Below, piece after piece: positions 10,193-17,269 of a stretch of DNA of 17,269 bases. Positions within the stretch are counted from its first letter, which is position 1. Each line of letters starts with the position of its first letter. Below the pieces are notes generated by a model. The model had not been told where the DNA came from, searched no databases, and saw only the letters and a list, made by a program, of their open reading frames with translations. This DNA comes from Cryoendolithus antarcticus. Taxonomy: Eukaryota; Ascomycota; Dothideomycetes; Cladosporiales; Cladosporiaceae. Made by a program: the position numbers and the translations under genes. The stretch spans positions 1-17,269 of the forward strand of contig NAJO01000130.1 of NCBI GenBank assembly GCA_002077065.1, read 5' to 3'.

Positions 10193-10689
10193 TCATGGCA
10201 CCACGAGAGGCGCGACGGGGAAGATCTGCAAGTCGACACGCTTGGCCACTGCACGAGCGGCGTGGGTAATCTGGATGGAGCAAATCGGGGAAGGTGATCG
10301 CGACGGGGCGGCTTGCATTAAACGAGATGCTGCAGATGAGGGATCCATGGTGATAGCATCAGCTTCCTTGCACCATCTCAGCGGTATTGCAGCTTCACTC
10401 ACGAGATAGATCTCGGCAATCTCCTGTTTGAGTTCCTGCACCCTGCTCGTCGCGACATGCGGCGATTGATTCTCCAACGCTGCTTGCTTCTGCCTGCCAA
10501 ATGGTGAACATGCTCGTGCGTCTGTTGCAAACACGCGTGGCACGCCTCCGCGTCTTGAATTGCTCGAGTTATTCTGCTATAGGAGAATGGCAGGAAGGAC
10601 CTACTGGACAAGTTCCAGATATCAGCAGTCAGCGTAGCTGATTGATAGATGAGAGCAATGCATGTAACGGCCCTTTGGAAGCTGACCAT
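10193..10689 (-). pseudogene. Degraded coiled-coil-like coding relic, family unknown
   Basis: Two overlapping minus-strand frames look like parts of one protein. The first (from 10689) reads SRITRAIQDAEACHACLQQT then HEHVHHLAGRSKQ. The second takes over at about 10485 with AALENQSPHVATSRVQELKQ, EIAEIYLVSEAA and a Ser/Pro tail. A single-base frameshift near the AGCAAGCAGCG stretch would connect them. Gln/Glu-rich heptads suggest a coiled coil. A GTGAGT at about 10402 on the minus strand may be a donor site. I cannot assign a family, and it may be chance open frame. Confidence 0.22.
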
Positions 10690-10938
10690 GACACTTGAGT
10701 GACGAGGCGGACCACATAATATTGTGCATGCTCGGATGGACTTCAGGAGCGTATTAGGAAAGTGCGACGTAGCATCGAGAAGGCTAGAATTCTAAATAGG
10801 TGCCCAATGCGACCAGCGCAGCTCTACGCCCTCTGTCACAACCACAACTCATAGCACCGGATTGGAAATGTTCCTTCCGATAACACAACGCCCGTCTCGG
10901 TCCTGCACGAAGCGTTGCCTCGTGTAAGTTACAGCACG

Positions 10939-11528
10939 TCACGACTGGATTGTCAGCATAGCCACAGGTTTTGCTTTCGCAGACGCTCTGGCGGGTCTTG
11001 CAGCCTCAGCAGATCTGTCATCCGCAACGATGAAGTCGATCGTGATGACTGTACGAGGCGTTCTTGACCGCCTACCGCCTCGGGACAACCAGGTCACGTC
11101 GTACGTAGGACGAAACTCTTGGAGTATCCCCTTGGTCCTGATAGCCATCCAGGCGCAATCTGCGGCTTCGCTCTTCCATGCTTTTTTCCAGTCCGAGCTT
11201 GCAGACCTTCCTGTAATCTGCTGCAGCGATTGCAGGCCCTCGATGAATGGGCGAAAGGTCTCGTAGCAGGTCTCCATCATGTATCTATCGTACATATCCT
11301 CAAGATAGTCCTTACCGTACGATTCTATGACACCTATTACACGGAGTATGACGTGCTATAGAGGTAGAGAGTACAATGTGAAGAGCGCAATTCAATAATC
11401 ATGGCGTGGAAGAGCAACCGGTGGGTTGCGGTCCTACGCTTGTCATCCGTTTGTACAGTGGCCGTAGGTACTGCATCATCTACGGCGTCCGGCGCGTATT
11501 GACCTGGCTCAACGGATTCTTCGGCCAT
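10939..11528 (-). CDS. Hypothetical protein, tentative two-exon model
   Basis: An ATG at 11526-11528 opens an acidic N-terminus (MAEESVEPGQYAPDAVDDAV). Joining 11528-11457 to 11355-10939 over a 101-nt GTACAA..TATAG intron keeps the frame and gives 162 residues. Exon 2 reads as coherent protein: VIGVIESYGKDYLEDMYDRY, CYETFRPFIEGLQSLQQITG, DWKKAWKSEAADCAWMAIRT, then a basic stretch (SRGGRRSRTPR), a hydrophobic TVITIDFIV strand and an Ala/Lys-rich tail. It is probably a soluble alpha/beta protein. No family is recognised. The exon-2 frame is open from about 11355, and an ATG at 11295 is an alternative start if the intron is wrong. No neighbour hints at function. Confidence 0.4.
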
Positions 11529-11913
11529 TCGTCATTCAGCCTCACATGCAATTCAATCACGTTAGAACTCACTGTGATCTTCATCATATCCGGGTCTCAC
11601 CACAGTAGCCTGCATTTTTGGCTTCACCCCAACACTCTAGAGTCTTGTGCGCATAGTGCGGGCCATTTCGCTGTTTCCTTCGGCATAGTGTCCAGAGTCA
11701 AGTCAGATCGGCGTGGCGAGTGGTGTTGCCCTTAGTGGGTCGAGAGGTGAGACCGTGAAGGGTGTTTGGAAGCTCCGCAAGAGCAAGAGTTCAGGTCGAT
11801 GACTGGGGAACATCAGCGCGTCTCGCGGTCGCAACGTGTAGTAATGTGTAGTTTGGTTTGAATGTGTTGATTCATACAGTGTTGTTGTGATGAATAATGT
11901 ACGTATTTGATGG

Positions 11914-11938
11914 TGCAGCAACACCTCATGTTGCTGCA
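11914..11938. repeat. Perfect 10-bp inverted repeat, 5-nt loop
   Basis: TGCAGCAACA (11914-11923) pairs with TGTTGCTGCA (11929-11938) around CCTCA. It could be a hairpin in RNA or a palindromic protein-binding site. No gene is linked to it. Confidence 0.5.
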
Positions 11939-12135
11939 TATGCCAAGCCTTCTGCCTCATGCACCAAACAGCATTCCAACTGTATTACAGGGCAGCTAAT
12001 TGACGCTTGCAAGGCCGAGACCGCCGGCACAGCCGGTCCATCAGGCAGTAGCAAGGGGCCGCAGCTTGCGTGTTTCAGGGGTGCAAGAAGTTACCTCATC
12101 TGAATATATGCTCCGAACGTTTTGAGGGCCTCTCC

Positions 12136-12200
12136 ATAAGCTCCCCGAGCTTATTCGGGCAAAGGCTAAGCCTATTACAATTAGACAGTGTCCAGTCTAA
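12136..12200. repeat. Pair of short perfect inverted repeats
   Basis: ATAAGCTC (12136-12143) and GAGCTTAT (12147-12154) flank CCC. Then TTAGAC (12181-12186) and GTCTAA (12195-12200) flank eight bases. Between them lies GGCTAAGCC. Three fold-back elements in 65 bp hint at a structured or regulatory element or a relic of a small transposable element, but no terminal repeats were found. Confidence 0.4.
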
Positions 12201-12645
12201 ACCTCAGAAGTGCGCAGAACCGTGCAAATAATGTACCGTGCTACGGTTCATCTTCACTTGCATGACACGTGACGCGGAGCGGGTCGTCCTGCGGTCTTAG
12301 CATGCAGCCTGGCAGTCAATATCGCGCCGCTCCTACGTACCTCTTAGATATACTGTCTATGCTTTCAATTACGGAAACCCTGACCCCATGCTTTACTGTA
12401 CAGTGACCCTGACATAAGCATGGACCGCTCTATAGTTCATTCCAGAGGCGCCTACGCGCAGCACACGAGAAGACGCAACGCGCACACGAAGACAAAGGCA
12501 TTTACGCGCATCACGACCGCAAAGGCGCATCAAGCGCAGAAGCACAAAACAGACCCTCGAGACGACGAGAACCGCGTATCCAGCGTGTCGTACTGCGAGG
12601 CGGTAGTATCATAAATTTCCTGACATCCTATTCACCGTCATCGCC

Positions 12646-13160
12646 ATGGCCTCCTTGAGACACAACGGTCGCACTCATATAGGCATCTCTGGCGTTGAAT
12701 ACCTATGCACTATCGACCAATTTCCTTCACAGTTCGCCATCAAGGGTGATGAGGACACCATGCAGCAGCGAGAGTTTGAGAGCCAGCTTCAACAGCGGTT
12801 TCGAGAGCAGCTTGTAGGCGCAGTAGGACCCAACCGTCGCACCACCTCCACAGAGCTCCTCGACAATGACGAAGAGACGGCGCCGCTCAAGGGCGACACA
12901 CAAGACACTATCACGAGTGATCAGGCGGAACGCCGCAGGATATTAAAAGAGCTGGACCAAGGGCATGAGCGGTTTGGTACTGAGTTCAAGAAGCACCCTA
13001 AGATGGTGTACAGCACTATCACAAACCTTCGCTTTACCTGAGGGTCAGCCGGCTCAGAGCGATCAGGCTGCGCTGCCAGCGCAAACGACAAGCAACGACG
13101 ATGCATCTACGGGGGCCTTGTCAAGTCCGATGCCAATACCGCTTCAGCCCTCCTCCGACC
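12646..13160 (+). CDS. Hypothetical protein, 3' end lost at the duplication junction
   Basis: The ATG at 12646 sits in a good fungal start context (CGCCATGG). The 131-residue frame ends at a TGA at 13039. It contains a Gln/Glu-rich helix (QQREFESQLQQRFREQL), an acidic linker and another charged helix (SDQAERRRILKELDQGHERF), followed by KKHPKMV. Coding-like sequence then continues in another frame from about 13042 to 13160 (GQPAQSDQAALPAQTTSNDD, then a Ser/Pro stretch). The change could be a single-base frameshift or an unusually short intron of about 37 nt starting at the GTGTAC after KM. The frame then meets the truncated Zn2Cys6 copy at 13172, so the native C-terminus is unknown. No family is recognised. 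Confidence 0.42.
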
Positions 13161-13171
13161 TCCGTAAATGC

Positions 13172-13472
13172 CTCATCCTCCTCGACGGATGCATCCTCAT
13201 CTGCGTTGTCGACAGGGTACTCCCACGGGAAGCTCCCGTACTAAACCTCAGTGCCGTCTCGAGATTCGCGTCCGCCAACGAGCACGCCGTCATACTGCCC
13301 TCCTCGGAGTCGATCGAGAACTTCGACTGCGGCATCCGATGGCAGCGTGCGTAAGGTACTGATCAGCGATGCATGCGCCTCGAGTTCATGCTGAATCTTG
13401 GACTGGTTTTCGACAAGCGCTTGCTGTCGGGTCTGTCCGGCGAGTCGTTCATACTCGCACGTCAACTTGGCC
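13172..13472 (-). pseudogene. Truncated second copy of the Zn2Cys6 regulator gene
   Basis: This 301-bp piece aligns without gaps to 14918-15218 at roughly 90% identity by eye. It encodes the end of the zinc cluster and the linker/coiled coil (KLTCEYERLAGQTRQQALVE, then LISTLRTLPSDAAVEVLDRL). The first five of the six zinc-cluster cysteines are missing, so it cannot form the binuclear cluster. At 13241-13243 a TAG replaces the CAG found at 14987-14989 of the fuller copy. At its N-terminal side it joins in frame to integrase sequence. Confidence 0.75.
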
Positions 13473-14102
13473 ATGCGAATGATAGGGATGTACACGGCGA
13501 GGAAGGCAAGGCGGTGCGCAAGGCGTTCTCCTACATATTGATCAGTATTGCTGAGGTTCTCGAAGTACTAGCGCCAACGGCCAAGCATTGATCGCGTCTG
13601 CTGGTTCCACCACATCTCGATGCTCACGTTCTCCTTGCTCGTGCCATGCCGGAAGGCGTCGTTCAGTGTGATTGGCGTGCCATCAGGCTTCTTACGTGCC
13701 GCCGAACTCAGAGCCCAGTGAGCGGCGGCCGCTAACGTAGTCTCTGCACCACGATCAGACCGTATGACGAGGCTCTCAAAGCCGAGATCCCTCAGGGCTG
13801 TGTCGCACCACTGCAAGGTGTCGCAGGGAAGATACTCATCCAAGTCTACGAATCTGTCAGCGAACCTACAACGAAGTCGTGGTGAATAGATACGTGCCAA
13901 AGCCTGGCACATCGTTCATTATGGCCGCGAGGAGCATCTGATCAACAGGTGCGCCGCAATCGACGCCACCAGACTGCGATGGGTAATTGGACAACTGATA
14001 CGGCCTGCCATGCACAATGTGTTCATCCTTCTGCCTGCGGATGCGGTGGTGGTTCCAGATTTTGACAAATTCGAGCGATTCGTTATAGAGATGACGGCGC
14101 AC
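13473..14102 (-). mobile_element. Integrase-core (DDE/RNase H-like) transposon fragment, halves in permuted order
   Basis: Reading the minus strand, 14102 to about 13810 encodes HLYNESLEFVKIWNHHRIRR, GRPYQLSNYP, GGVDCGAP and DLDEYLPCDTLQWC, which match the region after the catalytic core in the integrase-core proteins of fungal genomes. Downstream, 13810-13473 encodes IRSDRGAETTLAAAAHWALS, HGTSKENVSIEMWWNQQ and FLAVYIPIIR. That is the catalytic-core section with the second Asp (SDRG) and the glutamate (SIEMWW), which should precede the first part. A frame change occurs near 13870-13912, and a TAG lies at 13568-13570, where the family usually has an acidic or polar residue before YF. The N-terminal third with the first catalytic Asp is absent, so the element is dead. 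The family assignment is from motifs, not alignment. Confidence 0.6.
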
Positions 14103-14566
14103 TTGATGCTAGAGTGGATTCGGGATGTGAGACAGGTTGATGGGATTGCGGAGTGGAGTTGGAGGATTTTGGAGGGGTTGTTTGAGGGGAGGTGAGAAGT
14201 CTAATGGATGAAGAAGGCGAGATCTGTCAGTAGCAAAAGGGGAGAGGAGAGCGTGGCGCTTCGAACGGGATGTATAGATGGGACTGGGAGGTAATGAGGA
14301 GTCCGCTGCTGGAGGGTGCGAGACTGATCTACAGGGATGTCGGGTAAGTTACATATCTTTCACGGACCCCTCGCAAAGTATCGAAGGGCTTGTCAAGTTA
14401 CGCAAAGCGGTGAAAAGAGGGGACCAGAGTCTCGTTCTTGTCAATCCACATACTCGATATGAGCTGGGCCTTCCGATCTTGCACTATGGCGACGAGATGG
14501 ATCATTAATTCGACAGGCAGAGTACTGCAACATCGATACGCCAAATAGACAGCATGTTACAAGCCT
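14103..14566. other. Spacer between the integrase fragment and the Zn2Cys6 gene
   Basis: No supported gene. A plus-strand frame (14278-14508) ends in coding-like sequence (SIEGLVKLRKAVKRGDQSLV, then RYELGLPILHYGDEMDH) and contains a GTAAGT at 14344; it could be an exon fragment. The minus strand also has a short ATG frame starting at 14503. Neither is recognised. Confidence 0.35.
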
Positions 14567-15470
14567 TCAGTGAGGAGGAGCCCTCTTCGAACGCTGACCA
14601 GTGGTAATGTGGCTCTCCTCAGCCAGTGGACCCATATGAAACTGCTGTGAGACCTGCTGGGATATCTCTATCTGGCCGTGTCGAAGCTGCTCGGCCGGTG
14701 TACCCATGCTGAGACTCTGCTGTCCACCAGCCGGGGTCTGATACGCCATATATGGCGCGTAGTACCCTGGGTGCGGTAGATTCTGGTCCACCTGAGGCAT
14801 TCCTGTGAAAGGCATGGAGGGCACTTGAGTGCTCTGTTGAGAAGATGACAAGGCCATGTTGTAGCCAATGGACTGCGTGTAGCTCTGCGGGAGAGAGACC
14901 GTAGCATCCGAATTCGTCTCATCATCTTCGCCGGATGCATCATCCTCTGCGTTGTCGACGGGGTACTCCCATGGGAAGCTCGCATGCTGAACCTCAGTGC
15001 CGTCTTGGGATTCGCGTCTGCCAACTAGTATGCCGTCATACTGCCCTTCTCGGAGTCGATTGAGGACTTCGACTGCGGCATCTGATGGTAGCGTGCGTAA
15101 GGTACTGATCAATGATGCATGCGCTTCGAGTTCACGCTGAATCTTGGACTGGTTCTCGACAAGCGCTTGCTGTCGGGTCTGTCCGGCGGGTAGTTCGTAC
15201 TCGCACGTCAACTTGGCCTTGCCACAGGACTTGCACTTCGGCCGGGTTTCGTCGCACTGATGCATCGCTGTCAGCGGGTTGTAGGCAATGAGGGTGAAGC
15301 AAGGTGGGTATCACTTTGATTTTCCGCCGGCGGCATTGCTGACAGGCCTGCTTGCCTTGATGACGTTTTTTGTTGTTCCCCGCTGACTCCTCTTCGTGCG
15401 GAGCGTCTACAGTGCTAGACGCTTCGCCATCGATCCATGTAGCGAAACCGACCGCACGGCTGCCACTCAT
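14567..15470 (-). CDS. Zn2Cys6 (GAL4-type) transcription factor, two exons, short
   Basis: Exon 1 runs from the ATG at 15470 to 15315. A 58-nt intron (15314-15257, with a CTGAC branch site) is removed, and exon 2 runs from 15256 to the stop at 14567, giving 281 residues. The intron sits inside the zinc cluster. The spliced motif is ACQQCRRRKIK plus CDETRPKCKSCGKAKLTC, the canonical C-x2-C-x6-C-x6-C-x2-C-x6-C binuclear cluster (residues about 43-69), which binds CGG-type sites in DNA. A linker and coiled coil follow (GQTRQQALVENQSKIQREL, then LRTLPSDAAVEVLNRLREG), typical of fungal C6 regulators and probably for dimerisation. The C-terminal half is acidic, then Gln/Ser/Pro-rich. The protein is short for the family because the usual C-terminal regulatory region is missing; it may be naturally short or cut. 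A truncated paralogous copy lies 1.7 kb downstream in the same orientation. Confidence 0.75.
14918..15218. repeat. Direct repeat, partner of 13172-13472
   Basis: The two 301-bp units are in the same orientation, 1746 bp apart, with about 30 differences by eye. Most differences are transitions and there are no gaps. Confidence 0.75.
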
Positions 15471-16058
15471 CTTGCACTGGGATCGGCAAGGCTTTCAAGC
15501 ACGTAGCAGGATGATGTGTTGGGCGGCTCTGCGGCCTCAGTGATCGTAGCTTCGGTGTGACACGCACTAGACTTGCAGGCATCCCTTTCATTACTCTGGC
15601 AATACGGTGCTTATCATACGATAGACTTGCGGCTTTGCGTAGTGTCCGTACCCAGATCAGCACGGCGTCGATTTCGGCGATGGTGACTCGACAGTCTTGC
15701 CACACGCGTGGAATTGCAGCAAGATGGGATCGGTGATGAAGCGACGTCCAACGACCCGGATACTCGATCCCGCCAGTACAGCGATGCGGCGCATCGCTAG
15801 ACCTACAGTAGATGCGTGAAGTGTGGTGTAGACGTCAGCATGTGTACCGACGGCGTGGCAGACGGCAAGGTCATCGACGATGTGTAGCAGGACGTTTGCA
15901 TGAAGGATTAGGTCTTGAGATGCCCACCTTGACTGATCGACGATCGCTACCGCGGAGACGGTCAACACGGCCGCTCTACAAGTATAGCAACCGTGCACTG
16001 CCGATAGGATCTGCATGCAGTCTTGCAGACATCGACGATGCTTTTGAGACTTGAGCAC
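15471..16058 (-). pseudogene. Unrecognised coding-like sequence upstream of the Zn2Cys6 gene, frame-shifted
   Basis: On the minus strand a frame from about 16058 reads SSIRVVGRRFITDPILLQFH, then stops. A second frame overlapping at about 15705 continues with VWQDCRVTIAEIDAVLIWVR and SLSYDKHRIARVMKGMPASL. The second stretch has the composition of real protein. The two look like one protein split by a frameshift near 15705-15725, but I cannot name the family. It may be part of the same decayed gene as the JmjC relic farther upstream, or the former 5' neighbour of the regulator. The second frame overlaps the start of the regulator's first exon (to 15415). Confidence 0.28.
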
Positions 16059-16699
16059 CCTAAAATTCGGACTAGCGCGGGATGCAATTTTTCATCTGAC
16101 AGATATCGCGATCAGGGTTCATGGACAGAGATGCGGGGGAAGGGTGCCACACGCAGATCTCGCGATGAGCAAACTGATGCATAGGTCTGGGCTGTACGTG
16201 GAGCCGCCATTGATATCGCTTCACCTCACTGACCAAGCAGAGGGCTTGTACAGCTTGTTCAGCGGACGCGAGTCCGCCTGCGCGCTGTATAGCATTGCAC
16301 CGCAGTATCATTTGACTTCTGCCACACCAGACTACCAATATGACACCTGACATCGCTGATCGAGAACTCTGCACGTAGCGAGATCTTCGTGATAAGGTGT
16401 TCCAGAGCTACCTGTACGTCACCTGCTAGCTGAGTCCGGCGTCAACCACTTTGCGTCTCCATCTATCAAGCGTACCTCTATCGATGTCCTCTCTGCGACT
16501 CCATATGTTACCTGTGTTATCATCGACTTCTTGCTCCCTGCGCGTGACTACCTTTTGCGTCCCGTGACCTGATTCCTTTCCCTCTCGACGTTTCCACTCT
16601 GCTCTTGCCATTACCATCGCCGACCCGAAAATGTCGCCTGTCTCTGTCACTTTCAGGCCTTCTCGCACTTGCGCTGTACCCCTCCTCAGCGCATGCATA
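16059..16699. other. No supported gene
   Basis: Open frames on both strands (for example 16051-16350 on plus and 16426-16980 on minus) look like chance frames. The minus-strand stretch below 16700 may contain the end of the decayed JmjC-like gene, but I cannot follow it past the cysteine-rich part. Confidence 0.4.
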
Positions 16700-17268
16700 T
16701 TTCCTAAATCTCCCATATGCGATCTGATGCGAGGCGCACATAGGTATGCACCTCCGCGTCTGTTGAACGCAAGGACAGTCCCCATCACAATCCTAACGCC
16801 CACGTGCCCTGCATTGACACCCAAGGTCCAACAAACGTTGAAGCGCCTGACGTGTTGCGCCGGTGATCTGCATATTGGGGAACTGACATACTTCGCTCTG
16901 GAACACGTCTCGTAGCTCATCCAACACCTCCCCAAGCTGCCAGGCCATCGCTTCGTTGGTTGCCTGCTGGTGCAGACCAATCGAGGGAAGACATTCGAGG
17001 ATAGCGTCGAGGTTCATCTCGTCAACAACATACTACCCTGCATGAGCGATGCATCAAGAGTGAGCACCTCGTTTACGACCTTCACACCCAGCGGCACAGA
17101 GAGCACATCGTTGGGTTCAAGCAGGATCTCTCGTCCACACGGGCCCGGATCCCAAGAATCCCCAGTCTCCGCGAACTCCTCCAATCTGCGCCAGTCATTG
17201 TATCGCAGGATACCACGAACCTGAGCTTGCGTCCGAAAAGAGAACAAAGTCAAGTGTCGACGAGAGCA
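16700..17268 (-). pseudogene. JmjC/cupin-like protein, 3' part with cysteine-rich tail, decayed and cut by the window edge
   Basis: The minus-strand frame is open to the window end and reads LFSFRTQAQVRGILRYNDW, then EILLEPNDVLSVPLGVKVV and EVLTLDASLMQGSMLL. The pattern of Leu-x-Pro-x-Asp-Val-Leu, a Pro-x-Gly turn and a second strand with T-L-x-x-S-L-x-x-G fits the last strands of fungal JmjC-like cupin domains; the usual His of the PPGxxH turn is not preserved. A one-base frameshift near 17017-17030 moves the frame to MNLDAILECLPSIG, NEAMAWQLGEVLDEL and DLGCQC. A TAG at 16793-16795 interrupts it, and the same frame continues DCDGDCPCVQQTRRC, PMCASH, a cysteine-rich putative zinc-binding tail. 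With one frameshift and one stop the gene is probably dead. Its 5' part lies outside the window. Confidence 0.42.
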
Positions 17269-17269
17269 T

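Larger units (their letters stand above)
11529..12645. other. Gene-poor stretch with several short inverted repeats
   Basis: Open frames on both strands here are short and lack protein-like composition. The frame at 12420-12614 starts with ATG, but its Arg/His/Thr-rich product seems driven by a GCGCA-rich periodic stretch rather than coding selection. Three short perfect hairpins are listed separately. The final part before 12646 is the upstream region of the next gene. Confidence 0.45.

Noticed and set aside
10870..10940. Possible HNH-nuclease motif (QDRDGRCVIG) on the minus strand after the hypothetical gene
   Set aside because: Only about ten residues resemble the motif, stops surround it, and no His-Asn-His set is visible.
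16426..16980. Minus-strand 184-residue open frame
   Set aside because: Longest single frame in that area but rich in Arg and without domain-like pattern; another frame carries the JmjC-like and cysteine-rich motifs.

Overview
The window reads as nuclear DNA of a filamentous ascomycete. Gene models need short introns (46-127 nt) with GT..AG ends and CTNAC-like branch sites, and the recognisable families are fungal: a SAM plus HMG-box protein, a CENP-B-type HTH protein, an AIM9-like kinase, a DUF6594 membrane protein and a Zn2Cys6 transcription factor. The mix feels like Dothideomycetes, but that is inference. No tRNA, rRNA, CRISPR array or bacterial signal was found.

Left part (1-8885, all recognised genes on +). 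After about 1 kb without a supported gene comes a six-exon SAM/HMG-box gene (1087-2545). Its last exon runs into the 5'-truncated remains of a CENP-B-type HTH gene (about 2431-3167, with a decayed tail beyond). Next are a small charged hypothetical gene whose reading frame changes (4044-4483), a complete three-exon AIM9/APH-type kinase gene (4938-6649), a broken SMP-30/gluconolactonase remnant (7441-7803) and a complete three-exon DUF6594 gene (7816-8885).

Middle part (8886-12645) is mostly gene-poor. It has an AT-rich patch near 9361-9520, a degraded coiled-coil-like coding relic on the minus strand (10193-10689), one tentative two-exon hypothetical gene on the minus strand (10939-11528) and several short inverted repeats.

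Right part (12646-17269) is a rearranged accessory block. A plus-strand hypothetical gene abuts a 301-bp truncated copy of a Zn2Cys6 regulator gene. That copy is joined in frame to a transposon-type integrase whose two halves lie in permuted order. A fuller Zn2Cys6 regulator gene follows (14567-15470, minus), then unrecognised coding-like sequence, then the decayed 3' part of a JmjC-like gene with a cysteine-rich tail running off the window end.

The genes do not form an obvious pathway or cluster. The main theme is gene breakage next to intact genes: gene-to-gene junctions, a permuted integrase, a transition-rich duplication and several stop codons that a C-to-T change in a CAA or CAG codon would explain, the pattern expected of repeat-induced point mutation (RIP) or deamination. 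I saw no clear new defence or metabolic system; the permuted integrase/regulator chimera and the HMG/CENP-B junction are the most unusual items.
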